From NCBI RefSeq assembly GCF_001678665.1, contig NZ_LZRP01000001.1, positions 620,001 through 684,000 on the forward strand: DNA of 64,000 bases. The letters are read 5' to 3'. Position numbers and translations under genes: made by a program. Shown in pieces: positions 34,270 to 43,363 of this stretch (position 1 is the stretch's first letter; each line of letters starts with the position of its first letter). Source of the DNA: Erythrobacter sp. QSSC1-22B. Lineage in GTDB: Bacteria > Pseudomonadota > Alphaproteobacteria > Sphingomonadales > Sphingomonadaceae. Under the pieces are notes generated by a model. That model was not told the origin of the DNA. It worked only from the letters and a program-made list of their open reading frames with translations, and made no database searches.

Positions 34270-35537
34270 CACAAATCTCTGGCGAGGCGCAGGCCGGTGA
34301 ACTGCCAGCGCTGGTGGGGGTAGAAGAAATTGCGGTAGCTGGCGCGCGAATGGCCGCGCGCGGTGGCGCAACTGGCACCTTTCAGTACGCATTGTCCGCT
34401 CATAAACTTGCCGTTGTATTCGCCCACCGCGCCCGGCGCGGGCTGGAACCGGGGGTAAGGCAGATAGCCCGAGCGGGTGAACTGCCAGCAATCGCCGAAC
34501 AGCCCCTCGCTGCCGCGCGGCTGGATGGGGGACGCCGTATCGAGCTGGTTGCCCGCGTCGGGGTCGTGAGCCGCGCCCTCGCCTTCCTGCCCGCGCGCGG
34601 TCGCTTCCCATTCGCTCTCGGTGGGCAGCCGCTCGCCCGCCCAGCTGGCGAAGGCATCGGCCTCGAAATAGGAGATATGCGTGACCGGCGCATCGGGATC
34701 GCGGGGCTGCCAGCCGGCCAGCGTGAATTGCTCATCATCTCGCCAGTAGAGCGGCGCGGACACCCGGTTCTCCTTCACCCAGCCCCAGCCATCGGAGAGC
34801 CACAGCGTCGCGGTGTCGTAGCCGCCATCGGCGATGAAGGCCTCCCACTCGCGATTCCTCACCAGCCGCTTGGCCAGCGCAAAAGGTTCGAGCAGCGTGC
34901 GATGCGCGGGGCCCTCGTTGTCGAAGGCGAAGCCATCTTCCTGATGTCCGATCCGGGCGATCCCGCCAGGATGGCGGTGCCAGAGATCGTCGGCGGGCGC
35001 TAACGGCCTCTCGCTCTCGCCGATCGGCTCGGCATCAAACATCGCGGGGCCCAGCGGGTTCTGGAACAGCGCATGCTTGATATCGGTCAGCAGCAGTTCC
35101 TGATGCTGCTGCTCATGCGCGATGCCCAGCGCGATCAGTTCGGCGTGCTTCGGATCGCCCAGCAGCCCCTCCATCGCGGCGGCGACATGCGCGCGATAGC
35201 CGAGCACCTCGTCGAGAGAAGGGCGCGAAAGCATGCCGCGCGCAAACCGCGCGATCCGCTCGCCCTCGGTCTCGTAATAGGAGTTGTGGATGAAGGCCCA
35301 GCGCTCGTCGAACAACGCATAATCCGCGGCGTGTTCGCGCAGCAGGAAGGTTTCCCAGAACCAGGTGGTATGCGCCAGATGCCATTTGGCGGGCGATGCA
35401 TCGGCCATCGACTGGATCGTGGCATCGGCATCGGAGAGCGGCGCGGCCAGTGCCTCGCTCAGCGCCCGGGTAGCACGAAACCGCTCGGCCAGCCCGGTCG
35501 AAGGCGCGATGACGGATCTAGGCTGTAACTGAGTCAC
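34269..35537 (-). CDS. egtB: Ergothioneine biosynthesis sulfoxide synthase EgtB
   Basis: Mononuclear iron enzyme that couples hercynine to a thiol donor (gamma-glutamylcysteine or cysteine) with O2. It has 422 residues. The N-terminal DinB-like domain holds the iron ligands: His in AKWHLAHTTWFWETF and the pair in IALGIAHEQQHQELLLTD. The C-terminal formylglycine-generating/lectin-like domain shows YFEADAFASWAGERLPTESEWE and CVLKGASCATARGHSRASYRNFF. The start is GTG 35537 with AGGGGG nine bases upstream. It is first of egtB-egtD (TGATG overlap). No EgtA, EgtC or EgtE gene is in the window, so thiol donor and lyase are unresolved. Confidence 0.94.
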   Translation of the reverse strand: MTQLQPRSVIAPSTGLAERFRATRALSEALAAPLSDADATIQSMADASPAKWHLAHTTWFWETFLLREHAADYALFDERWAFIHNSYYETEGERIARFARGMLSRPSLDEVLGYRAHVAAAMEGLLGDPKHAELIALGIAHEQQHQELLLTDIKHALFQNPLGPAMFDAEPIGESERPLAPADDLWHRHPGGIARIGHQEDGFAFDNEGPAHRTLLEPFALAKRLVRNREWEAFIADGGYDTATLWLSDGWGWVKENRVSAPLYWRDDEQFTLAGWQPRDPDAPVTHISYFEADAFASWAGERLPTESEWEATARGQEGEGAAHDPDAGNQLDTASPIQPRGSEGLFGDCWQFTRSGYLPYPRFQPAPGAVGEYNGKFMSGQCVLKGASCATARGHSRASYRNFFYPHQRWQFTGLRLARDL

Positions 35538-35698
35538 GGTCAGACCCCCTGGTACCTGCAACGTAGCAGCGACATAAATTCGACCGCCATTCAACCGCGA
35601 TCTAACCCCACAATGACGAGAAACCGCCGTTTCCGAAAGGGGTTCCGCGAAAAACCTTTTCCGCACCATCTCAGGGCGCGGATTTTACAATCGGTGGC

Positions 35699-37072
35699 TC
35701 AGGCGGCGTCGGCCCGGCGTACCTGCGCCTCGGCGTTGAGCATCTCCGCCAACAGGAAGGCCAGCTCGAGCGATTGCGCGGCGTTGAGCCGCGGGTCGCA
35801 ATGGGTGTGATAGCGATCGCCCAGCGCCTCATCGGTGATCGCCACCGCGCCGCCGACGCATTCGGTGACGTCCTGCCCGGTCATCTCGACATGAATGCCG
35901 CCAGGATGCGTGCCCTCGGCGCGGTGGACCGCGAAAAAGCCCTTCACCTCGCTCAGGATACGGTCGAATGGACGCGTCTTGAAGCCGCTGTCCGCCTTGA
36001 CGACATTGCCGTGCATCGGGTCGCAGCTCCACACCACCGGATGGCCTTCGCGCTTGGCCGCGCGCACCAGCGGCGGCAAGCCCTTCTCGACCTTATCGTG
36101 GCCGAAGCGGCTGATCAGCGTGATCCGTCCGGGCTCGCGGTTGGGATTGAGCGTGTCGAGCAGCCGCAGCAGCGCCTCGGGTTCGAGGTTCGGCCCGCAT
36201 TTGAGGCCCAGCGGATTGCCGATGCCACGCGCGAATTCGATGTGCGCGCTGCCTTCGAACCGGGTGCGGTCGCCGATCCAGACCATATGCGCGCTGGTGT
36301 CGTACCACTCGCCGGTGAGCGAATCGCGCCGCGTCATCACCTGCTCGTAGGGCAGCAACAACGCTTCATGGCTGGTGTAGAAAGTGGTCCGCTGCAATTG
36401 CGGCATGGTGTGCGGGTCGATCCCGCAGGCTTCCATGAAATCGAGCGATTCGCCGATCCGGTCGGCGATGTCGGCGAATTTGTCGGCCCAAGGGCTGCGG
36501 CCCATGAAGTCGAGCGTCCATTGGTGGACCTGCCGCAGATTGGCGTAGCCCCCGCCCGCAAAGGCGCGCAGCAGATTGAGCGTGGCCGCGGCCTGCGAAT
36601 AGGCGCGCACCATCCGCTGGGGATCGTTACGGCGAATCTCCGGGTCGAATTCGATGCCGTTGATATTGTCCCCGAGATAGCTCGGCAGCGTGACATCGCC
36701 CTGCGTCTCGGTGGGCGATGAACGCGGCTTGGCGAACTGCCCCGCCATCCGCCCGACCTTCACCACCGGGTGCTTGCTGGCGAAGGTCAGCACCACCGCC
36801 ATCTGCAGGATGACGCGGAAGGTATCGCGAATGTTGTCGGGGTGAAATTCGGCAAAGCTCTCGGCGCAATCGCCGCCCTGCAGCAGGAATGACTGGCCCG
36901 CCGCGACTTCGGCCAAATCAGCCTTGAGCGCGCGCGCCTCCCCCGCGAAAACCAGCGGGGGGTGCGAAGTGAGCGTCTCCTGCGCTGCGGCCAGCGCCTC
37001 GGCGTCTTCGTAGTGCGGCAGATGCCGCGCTTCGAATTGCGTCCAGCTGTCGGGCGTCCACGCCTTCGTCAT
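35699..37072 (-). CDS. aroG: 3-deoxy-D-arabino-heptulosonate 7-phosphate synthase, class II
   Basis: First enzyme of the shikimate pathway (phosphoenolpyruvate plus erythrose 4-phosphate), plant/mycobacterial class II type. It has 457 residues. Hallmarks are [21 protein letters not shown] (metal-binding Cys), [65 protein letters not shown] (metal His) and [22 protein letters not shown] 37072 gives the family start [10 protein letters not shown]; the ATG one codon upstream is equally possible. No convincing ribosome site is seen. It stands alone between the M16 peptidase and egtB on the same strand. The symbol is generic for the reaction, not proof of orthology with E. coli aroG. Confidence 0.95.
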   Translation of the reverse strand: MTKAWTPDSWTQFEARHLPHYEDAEALAAAQETLTSHPPLVFAGEARALKADLAEVAAGQSFLLQGGDCAESFAEFHPDNIRDTFRVILQMAVVLTFASKHPVVKVGRMAGQFAKPRSSPTETQGDVTLPSYLGDNINGIEFDPEIRRNDPQRMVRAYSQAAATLNLLRAFAGGGYANLRQVHQWTLDFMGRSPWADKFADIADRIGESLDFMEACGIDPHTMPQLQRTTFYTSHEALLLPYEQVMTRRDSLTGEWYDTSAHMVWIGDRTRFEGSAHIEFARGIGNPLGLKCGPNLEPEALLRLLDTLNPNREPGRITLISRFGHDKVEKGLPPLVRAAKREGHPVVWSCDPMHGNVVKADSGFKTRPFDRILSEVKGFFAVHRAEGTHPGGIHVEMTGQDVTECVGGAVAITDEALGDRYHTHCDPRLNAAQSLELAFLLAEMLNAEAQVRRADAA

Positions 37073-37248
37073 CATCGGTCCATTCAATCGCCATACGGCA
37101 GTATCGCCGTCGCACTTGCGCAACAATCGCAAGCGGATGCCGCCTCATGGCGCAAGCAGGTTTTGCTTGGCCAGCGCAAAAACCCGATTGCCGAGATCGG
37201 GAATGCTGGACCGGTGTCGGCGCGGCTGCGTTATTGAGCCTGCTTTAT

Positions 37249-37290
37249 CGGCCCTGCATCACCGGCCCTGAATCACCGGCCCTGCATCAC
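37249..37290. repeat. Three tandem 14-bp units across the M16 peptidase stop codon
   Basis: CGGCCCTGCATCAC is present at 37249-37262, with one change (CGGCCCTGAATCAC) at 37263-37276, and exactly again at 37277-37290. The M16 peptidase stop (37273-37275) lies inside the middle copy, and the flanking copy encodes its last residues. Because 14 is not a multiple of three, copy-number change would alter the C-terminus. Confidence 0.8.
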
Positions 37291-40242
37291 TGGCGGCGCA
37301 GTCGAGGGGCGAACTTCACCGGCCAACTCCGCGCCCTCGGGTATCACCGCCAGCCGCCAGCCCTCGCGACCGCCGAAATATTTCTGCGCCAGCTGCATCA
37401 TCGCCTCGGGCGTGGTGCGCGAATAATCGGTGAGCAGCGAGCGCAGCAGCGCGATGCGCCGCGGATCGACGGTCGAACCCTCGAGCTGATACAGCCAGAA
37501 CAGATTGCCGCTCGAAGCGCGCGAGATCGACTGGCGCAGCGGTTCGGTCACCCGTGCCAGCTCGTCCGCTGCTGGGGGCGTGGTGGCGAGTTCATCGGCG
37601 ATCCGCTCCGCTTCCTGGAAGAAGATCGGAACATCCCCCGGCTGCAATTGCGCCAGTGCGCTGATGCGGCCACCGCTCGGGATGTCGCTGGGCCATTCGG
37701 AACGCACAATGGGTGCATAGCTGGCCCCTGCCCGCTCACGCATCGCGTCGAACAGCCGGTTGTTGAACAGCTGGACAAGGATTTCGAGCTGGCGCGATTC
37801 GGGCAGGCCAGCCACCCCGCCGCCGCTCGGCCAGGCGATAACCGCTGCTGCCTGGTTGGCATCGCCACGGTGGTAACGGATGGTGGTGTCCTCGTCGTCC
37901 GGGAAGGATGGCACGCGGGCCGCAATGACCTCGGGCAGATCGCCGCGCGGTTCGAGAGCGCCGAAGGTTCGCGCCAATGCCGCCACCGCTTCGTCGCGTT
38001 CAAAATCCCCGAAGATCAGCAATTCGACCGGACCTTGCGCCAGCAACGGCTCCCAGAAGGCGCGGAAGCCTTCTGGGTCGGTCTCGGCGAGCGCGGCGAG
38101 ATCGGGCGTCGCGAACCGCGCATCGCCATCGCGCAGCAGCGCGTCGAGATCGCGGTTGAGTACGCCGGCCGGGCTGGTGGCGTAGCTTTCATAGGCCAGT
38201 CGTGCCGCTGCCTGCGCGCGCAATATCGGATTGGGATCCCAGCGCGGCATGTCGAGCTTGGCAGCGAAGAGATAGAGCTGGTCGGCGAGATCGTCGGCGC
38301 GGGTCTGCGCGAAGAACGTAAAGGCGCCCTCGTCGACCGCGAAATCGAAGCCCATCTTGCGCCCGGTACTGATCCGGTCGAGCTCTTCCTCGCCCAGTTC
38401 GCCGAGGCCCGAACTGATCAAGGCCATCTCGCCGAGCCGGACATAAGCGGCCTGCGCCGGATCGATCGCGCGATAGCCGCCGCCGAACCGGACCTTGACC
38501 GAGACGCGGCCCGGCTCGGCATTGTTGGCCCACAACAGCGCCTTGACGCCATTGGCGAAATCGACGCGTTCGACATCGAGCACCCCGATCGGCCCGGCCC
38601 GGACGACTTCGCCGGGCTCGCCGATTGGCGGCAATTCGTCGAAGGCGATCGTGGCGGCGGTGAGCCGGGCGCTGCCGTCGGGCTCGACCGGAGCGGCGAG
38701 CGCGACGCGCAGTTCTTCCGCGCTCGCCTCGCCCGCGGCGGGGGTGACATAGGCGGAGCGGATCACAGATCCGGCAAACAGCGCGCGGGTGTGATCGAGA
38801 ATTTGCTGCGGGGTGATCGCATCCTTCATCCCGCGGAACACGGTCAGCACGGTCTCAGGCGCAGCGACCGCCTCGCGGATATCCACCGCCTGAACGATAT
38901 CGTCCGCCAGCCTTCCGCCCGCCATCACCGATCGTTCGGCAACCGAGCTTTCGAAGACCTGCTCGAATTCGGCGATCTCGCGGTCGATTTCCTCTTCGGT
39001 CGGCGGGGTCGCCAGCGCATCGGCGATCACCGCGCGAACATCACGCAGGGCGGTATCCCAGTCATCGCTTAGCGGTGCCATGCTGACGAAGGTGGCATCG
39101 GTCGAACGGCTGACGTCGTCCTGCTGGACCTGCGCGTAAAGATAGCTGCCACCGGCGCGGGCGCGCGATTCCAGCCGCCGGTTGATCAGCGCCTGTGCCA
39201 GCGAATCGCGTAAGAGACCTTGGTTGTAGACGATGGTGTCCTGCACCGGGCGCCACGGACGCAGCACCGCATAGGTCAGGCTGCGCGGCAAATCGGGCTC
39301 GACGATGACCACCGCCTCCCCCACCGGGTTGGCGGGATCGGTGCCTTCGGGCGCCACCGGATCGCCGAAGCTCGGCGCGGGCGTGGGGTCGCCGCGCCCT
39401 TCCCAGTCGCCGAACTTGGCTTCGATCTGTGCCGCGAGCAGCATCGGGTCGACATCGCCGACCGCAACGATCACGGTGTTCTCGGGCCGGTACCAGCGGC
39501 GGTGGAAGGCGTCGACGCTGCGGCCGGTTGCGGCCTGCAGCGTTTCAACCGTACCGATGGGATTGCGGGTCGCGAGCGGCTGGCCGGCGAACAGTGTCGC
39601 ACGGCTGGCATCGGCGCTGCGTTGCGCCGCGCCGCCGCGCTCGCGCATTTCGGCAAGCACGATCGGGACTTCGGCACCCACGGTGGTATCGCTGAGCACG
39701 GGTTGGCGAACCATGCCAGAAAGCAGCTTCATGCTTTCCTCGAGCTTGGCGGCATCGATATTGGGCAGATCGAGCTTGTAGACCGTGTGCGTCGGGCTGG
39801 TCTCGGCGTTGGTATCGCTGCCGAAAGTCGCGCCCAGTCGCTGCCAGGTCGGAATCGCCTGGGAGGTGCCGAGATATTTGCTCTCGCGAAACAGCAGGTG
39901 CTCGAGCAGATGCGCATAGCCGCGCTCATCCTCGGTCTCGTGCAGCGAACCGGCATCGATGCGGACGCGGATCGACGCCTGGTCGGGCGGCACGCCGTTG
40001 CGGCGCACCGCATAGCGCAGGCCGTTGTCCATCTCGCCGAACAACCATTCATCGTCGCGCGGAACATCGCTGCCGCGATAGATCCACGGCACTTCGTCCC
40101 CGGTCTGCAGCGCGGCGGGCGCCGGAGCCGATACCGGAAGCGCAATCTCCTGCGCCACCACGGGCTGCAGGGCGAAAAGCGCAATGGGGGCGAAAAATGC
40201 AAGCTGTCGGGCAGCACGCGTGAAGATGGTCATGAGCGCCAT
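37273..40242 (-). CDS. M16 family zinc peptidase (insulinase/pitrilysin-like), exported
   Basis: Large two-repeat M16 metallopeptidase of 989 residues. A signal peptide (LAFFAPIALFALQPVVAQ) precedes the first peptidase half. The inverted zinc motif HLLEH lies near residue 112 in AHLLEHLLFRES, with the downstream conserved block VPIVLAEMRERGG supplying the third ligand Glu. The second half (from about residue 500) lacks an HxxEH and serves as the closing half-shell. The C-terminus VMQGR is written by a 14-bp tandem repeat. The start is ATG 40242 or 40233; upstream codons overlap the divergent NifU-like gene's leader. It is periplasmic or outer-membrane-associated and degrades peptides (family knowledge). 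Confidence 0.92.
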   Translation of the reverse strand: MALMTIFTRAARQLAFFAPIALFALQPVVAQEIALPVSAPAPAALQTGDEVPWIYRGSDVPRDDEWLFGEMDNGLRYAVRRNGVPPDQASIRVRIDAGSLHETEDERGYAHLLEHLLFRESKYLGTSQAIPTWQRLGATFGSDTNAETSPTHTVYKLDLPNIDAAKLEESMKLLSGMVRQPVLSDTTVGAEVPIVLAEMRERGGAAQRSADASRATLFAGQPLATRNPIGTVETLQAATGRSVDAFHRRWYRPENTVIVAVGDVDPMLLAAQIEAKFGDWEGRGDPTPAPSFGDPVAPEGTDPANPVGEAVVIVEPDLPRSLTYAVLRPWRPVQDTIVYNQGLLRDSLAQALINRRLESRARAGGSYLYAQVQQDDVSRSTDATFVSMAPLSDDWDTALRDVRAVIADALATPPTEEEIDREIAEFEQVFESSVAERSVMAGGRLADDIVQAVDIREAVAAPETVLTVFRGMKDAITPQQILDHTRALFAGSVIRSAYVTPAAGEASAEELRVALAAPVEPDGSARLTAATIAFDELPPIGEPGEVVRAGPIGVLDVERVDFANGVKALLWANNAEPGRVSVKVRFGGGYRAIDPAQAAYVRLGEMALISSGLGELGEEELDRISTGRKMGFDFAVDEGAFTFFAQTRADDLADQLYLFAAKLDMPRWDPNPILRAQAAARLAYESYATSPAGVLNRDLDALLRDGDARFATPDLAALAETDPEGFRAFWEPLLAQGPVELLIFGDFERDEAVAALARTFGALEPRGDLPEVIAARVPSFPDDEDTTIRYHRGDANQAAAVIAWPSGGGVAGLPESRQLEILVQLFNNRLFDAMRERAGASYAPIVRSEWPSDIPSGGRISALAQLQPGDVPIFFQEAERIADELATTPPAADELARVTEPLRQSISRASSGNLFWLYQLEGSTVDPRRIALLRSLLTDYSRTTPEAMMQLAQKYFGGREGWRLAVIPEGAELAGEVRPSTAPPVMQGR

Positions 40243-40345
40243 ATAGGGTGCCCTCGGGTGAAGCGATAGTGAACGCGCATGAGTGAACGCGAAGGCGAGG
40301 TGTGGTGCCTTGCCCCGGCCGGTTGCGCACCCTACATCGCAAGGC

Positions 40346-40927
40346 ATGTTCATAGAGACCGAAACCACGCCCAATCCGGCGAGCCTCAAATTCCTCCCCG
40401 GCCAGCAGGTCATGACGCAGGGGACGCGCGAATTCGCCGATCCCGAAACCGCCGAGGCCAGTCCGCTGGCCGAGGCGATCTTCGACACCGGCGAGGTGGT
40501 AAACGTCTTCTTCGGCAGCGACTTTATCTCGGTCACCGCGGCGCTGGGGGTCGACTGGAATGCGCTCAAACCGCAGGTCCTCTCGATCCTGCTCGACCAT
40601 TTCGTCGCCGAGGCACCGCTGTTCGCGCCCGGCACCGCCGCCGGGATCGCGGTACCGCCCGAAGGCGGCGATCTGCTGGTCGAGGAAAATGCCGAGGACG
40701 CCGACATCGTCGCGCAGATCAACGAGCTGCTCGACACCCGCGTGCGGCCCGCGGTGGCCGGCGATGGCGGCGACATCCAGTATCGCGGCTTCAAGGACGG
40801 GATCGTGTTCCTGACGCTGCAGGGTGCCTGTTCGGGCTGTCCGTCGTCTTCCGCCACGCTCAAGCACGGCATCGAAGGCCTGCTGAAACATTACGTGCCC
40901 GAGGTCGTTGAAGTCCGCGCCGCCTGA
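40346..40927 (+). CDS. NifU-like iron-sulfur scaffold (Nfu type)
   Basis: Iron-sulfur cluster carrier of 193 residues with two domains: an N-terminal Nfu_N part (FIETETTPNPASLKFLPGQ) and a C-terminal NifU domain whose cluster-binding pair is in LQGACSGCPSSSATLKHGIE (CxxC). GDGGDIQYRGFKDGIVF is the usual lead-in. ATG 40346 opens the family start; a more upstream ATG at 40283 would add a proline- and arginine-rich piece overlapping the divergent leader. It is first of a rightward set: NifU-like, rutE-like, tsaB, rimI. Confidence 0.94.
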   Translation: MFIETETTPNPASLKFLPGQQVMTQGTREFADPETAEASPLAEAIFDTGEVVNVFFGSDFISVTAALGVDWNALKPQVLSILLDHFVAEAPLFAPGTAAGIAVPPEGGDLLVEENAEDADIVAQINELLDTRVRPAVAGDGGDIQYRGFKDGIVFLTLQGACSGCPSSSATLKHGIEGLLKHYVPEVVEVRAA

Positions 40928-40966
40928 TTTCGACCAGCACCATCATAGTACTGCACTAGGACTTCC

Positions 40967-41575
40967 ATGACCAAGCAATTCCACGACCATGCGCTGTCCG
41001 CCGACGCGCTCGACCAGATTTTCCGCGAAGCACGCACCTACAATGGCTGGCTCGACAAGCCGGTCAGCGACGAGCAGCTTCATGCGATCTACGAGCTGAC
41101 GAAGATGGGGCCGACCTCGGCCAATATGCAGCCCGCGCGGATCGTGTGGGTCAAGTCGCAGGAGCAGAAGGACAAGCTTGCCGAGCTGGCCTCGGATGCC
41201 AATGCGGACAAGATCCGCGCTGCTCCGGTCACTGCGATCGTGGGCTACGATATCGATTTTCACGAGGAACTGCCCTGGCTGTTCCCGCACACCGACGCCA
41301 AGAGCTGGTTCGAAGGCGACGAGGCGGGCCGCATCGAGGGTGCCAAGCGCAATTCAGCGCTGCAGGGCGCCTATATGATCGTTGCGGCGCGCGCGCTCGG
41401 GCTCGATTGCGGTCCGATGTCCGGCGTCGATCTCGACGGGATCACGAAGACCTTTTTTGCCGACCAGCCGCGCCATCGCGCGGATTGGGTCTGTTCGATC
41501 GGCTATGGCGATCCGAAAAGCATCTTCGACCGCAGCCCGCGTCCCGATTTCGACAAATTCACCCGGATCGTTTGA
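40967..41575 (+). CDS. RutE-like nitroreductase (malonic semialdehyde reductase family)
   Basis: FMN nitroreductase-fold protein of 202 residues. The start LDQIFREARTYNGWLDKPVSDEQL and the block LTKMGPTSANMQPARIVWV are those of the RutE/HadB group; LDCGPMSGVDLDGI also fits. In the Rut pathway it reduces malonic semialdehyde, but no other rut gene is here, so a general aldehyde- or quinone-reducing role is as likely. It is 40 bases after the NifU-like gene. Confidence 0.87.
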   Translation: MTKQFHDHALSADALDQIFREARTYNGWLDKPVSDEQLHAIYELTKMGPTSANMQPARIVWVKSQEQKDKLAELASDANADKIRAAPVTAIVGYDIDFHEELPWLFPHTDAKSWFEGDEAGRIEGAKRNSALQGAYMIVAARALGLDCGPMSGVDLDGITKTFFADQPRHRADWVCSIGYGDPKSIFDRSPRPDFDKFTRIV

Positions 41576-41620
41576 GGCCCGCGGCTTGAAGGTTGTTCGA
41601 GGCTGAGGCATCGCACCTGT

Positions 41621-42250
41621 ATGCGAACGCTTGCAATCGAATGCGCCACCGAAGCCTGCTCCGTCGCCCTGTTCGAGGGCGCGGGTGCGGGCGCACGACT
41701 ACTGGATCATCGTCACGAATTGATCGGCCGCGGCCATGCCGAACGGCTGGTGCCGATGATTGCCGAACTGCCCGATCGCGGGGAGGCGAGGCGTATTCTG
41801 GTCTCGCTGGGTCCCGGCAGCTTCACCGGCACACGGATCGGGCTGGCAACGGCCCGCGCACTGGCGATAGCCTGGGATTCCAGGGTGCTGGGGTTCCCGA
41901 CCCTCGCACTGGTCGCAGCGACCGCAAGGGCTGTGCAGAACGCAAACGGATCGCCGCTCCTGGTGGCCATGAGTGGCGGTCATGGCGAATTTCTCGTGCA
42001 GGCTTTTGATGCCCAGGGCCTGGCGCTGGCAGACCATGCCTCGCTTGCCCCGGACAGCGCCGCCCGCGTCTCCGATACGAAACTGGTCGTCGGCAGCAGG
42101 GCGGATGAACTGGTGGCGCTGCGCGGCAGCGGCGAGGCGCTGAACCTGCTGCCCGATGCGCGCTATGCCTGCGCCCTCCCCGCTCGACTCCTCACAGACC
42201 GGCTCGCCCCGATCTACGGCCGCCCTCCGGACGCCAAACTCCCGGCATGA
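41621..42250 (+). CDS. tsaB: tRNA threonylcarbamoyladenosine biosynthesis protein TsaB
   Basis: Partner of TsaD and TsaE in making t6A37 of ANN-decoding tRNAs; 209 residues of the ASKHA fold. Family features are RTLAIECATEACSVALFEG, HAERLVPMIAEL, LVSLGPGSFTGTRIGLATARALA and a degenerate second lobe. It overlaps rimI by four bases (ATGA), the usual order in alphaproteobacteria (tsaB-rimI). Confidence 0.94.
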   Translation: MRTLAIECATEACSVALFEGAGAGARLLDHRHELIGRGHAERLVPMIAELPDRGEARRILVSLGPGSFTGTRIGLATARALAIAWDSRVLGFPTLALVAATARAVQNANGSPLLVAMSGGHGEFLVQAFDAQGLALADHASLAPDSAARVSDTKLVVGSRADELVALRGSGEALNLLPDARYACALPARLLTDRLAPIYGRPPDAKLPA

Positions 42251-42714
42251 CGCAGGAAGAAACGATCGACGCCATCATGCATGTCATGGAACGGGCATTC
42301 GATCCGTTCTGGCGAGAAGCCTGGAACCGGCAACAGGTCTCCGACAGTTTTGGGCTCTCCACGACCCATGCGCTGCTGATCGATGCACAAGGCAATATCG
42401 CCCAAGATCCCGCAGAGACGATCGGCTTCGTGCTGTCGCGCCTGGTGCTGGATGAAGAAGAATTGTTGCTGGTCGCCATCATACGCGAATATCGCGGTCG
42501 GCAACTGGGCAAGCGCATGATCGAATATTCCGCCGCGTCCGCCCGCGAGAGAGGCGCGACGCGGATGTTTCTCGAAATGCGGGCGAACAATCCGGCCGAA
42601 CGGATCTATCGCGCCGCCGGGTTCGAACGCATCGGAATGCGCAAGGATTATTACCGTACCACTGACGGGCAGAAGCTCGACGCGATCACTTTCGGTAAAA
42701 ATTTAACCAAATGA
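42247..42714 (+). CDS. rimI: Ribosomal-protein-alanine N-acetyltransferase RimI-like
   Basis: GNAT-fold acetyltransferase of 155 residues that modifies the N-terminus of ribosomal protein S18 in the best-studied member. The acetyl-CoA motif is seen as LLLVAIIREYRGRQLGKRMIEY, then RMFLEMRANNPAERIYRAAGFERIGMRKDYY, the usual RimI ending. ATG 42247 overlaps the tsaB stop (ATGA). A gap of about 135 bases with no gene separates it from mucR. Confidence 0.92.
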   Translation: MTQEETIDAIMHVMERAFDPFWREAWNRQQVSDSFGLSTTHALLIDAQGNIAQDPAETIGFVLSRLVLDEEELLLVAIIREYRGRQLGKRMIEYSAASARERGATRMFLEMRANNPAERIYRAAGFERIGMRKDYYRTTDGQKLDAITFGKNLTK

Positions 42715-42850
42715 TCGACCTGTTCGTCGAGTATTACTTGAAAACCGCCTACTGCAGTTGCAATTGGGGGCCGAACGGTTCAAGGGGCCGCGTCAGAAGC
42801 CTCGGCAATAAGAGGCCACTACAACCGACCCGGATCGCGAAGGATTGAAA

Positions 42851-43291
42851 ATGGATAATTTCGAGAACGACACGAGCGAAATGCTCATCACCCTCACCAG
42901 CGACATCGTCGCTGCCCATGTGAGCAACAACAGCGTTTCCGTGGACGAAGTCCCGACGCTGATTTCGAAGATTTACGGTGCGCTTGTCGAACTCGGCACC
43001 AAGGATGAGCCCGTCGAGGAAAGGCCGGAACCTGCCGTTTCGATCCGCGCGTCGGTAAAACCCGACTATATCGTCTGCCTCGAAGACGGAAAGAAATTCA
43101 AGATGCTCAAGCGGCATCTGATGACGCGGTACAACATGACCCCCGACGACTACCGCGCGCGCTGGAACCTGCCTGCCGACTATCCGATGGTTGCACCGAA
43201 CTACGCGGCTACGCGCCGCGACCTCGCCAAGAAGATCGGCCTGGGCCGCAAGCCCGGTCAGAAGCGCGGTAGCAAGAAGAATACCGCCTGA
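42851..43291 (+). CDS. MucR/Ros family transcriptional regulator
   Basis: Alphaproteobacterial zinc-finger-type regulator of 146 residues. An N-terminal oligomerisation region (ITLTSDIVAAHVSNNSVSVDEVPTLI) is followed by the DNA-binding domain VKPDYIVCLEDGKKFKMLKRHLMTRYNMTPDDYRARWNLP. In Ros the ligands are Cys, Cys, His, His; here the second Cys is Asp (CLED) and the last His is Arg (HLMTR), so classical zinc coordination is not intact. A basic tail GRKPGQKRGSKKNTA ends the protein. ATG 42851 follows GAAGGA. A terminator hairpin lies 30 bases after its stop, before fur. Confidence 0.93.
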   Translation: MDNFENDTSEMLITLTSDIVAAHVSNNSVSVDEVPTLISKIYGALVELGTKDEPVEERPEPAVSIRASVKPDYIVCLEDGKKFKMLKRHLMTRYNMTPDDYRARWNLPADYPMVAPNYAATRRDLAKKIGLGRKPGQKRGSKKNTA

Positions 43292-43320
43292 GCGCGGTCT
43301 GAAGCTTGAGCAAGACGCCT

Positions 43321-43348
43321 CGCCCCTCTATGGGTGCGGGGCGTTTTT
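43321..43348 (+). terminator. Rho-independent terminator after mucR
   Basis: CGCCCC (43321-43326) pairs with GGGGCG (43338-43343) across an 11-base loop, followed at once by TTTTT (43344-43348). It sits between the mucR stop (43291) and the first codon of fur, only sixteen bases before the proposed fur TTG at 43364. Confidence 0.8.
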
Positions 43349-43363
43349 GTATTGGAGCATGAC

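Noticed and set aside
37147-39072. A 641-codon + strand frame opposite the M16 peptidase
   Set aside because: Antisense shadow of a conserved gene; composition without domain signal.
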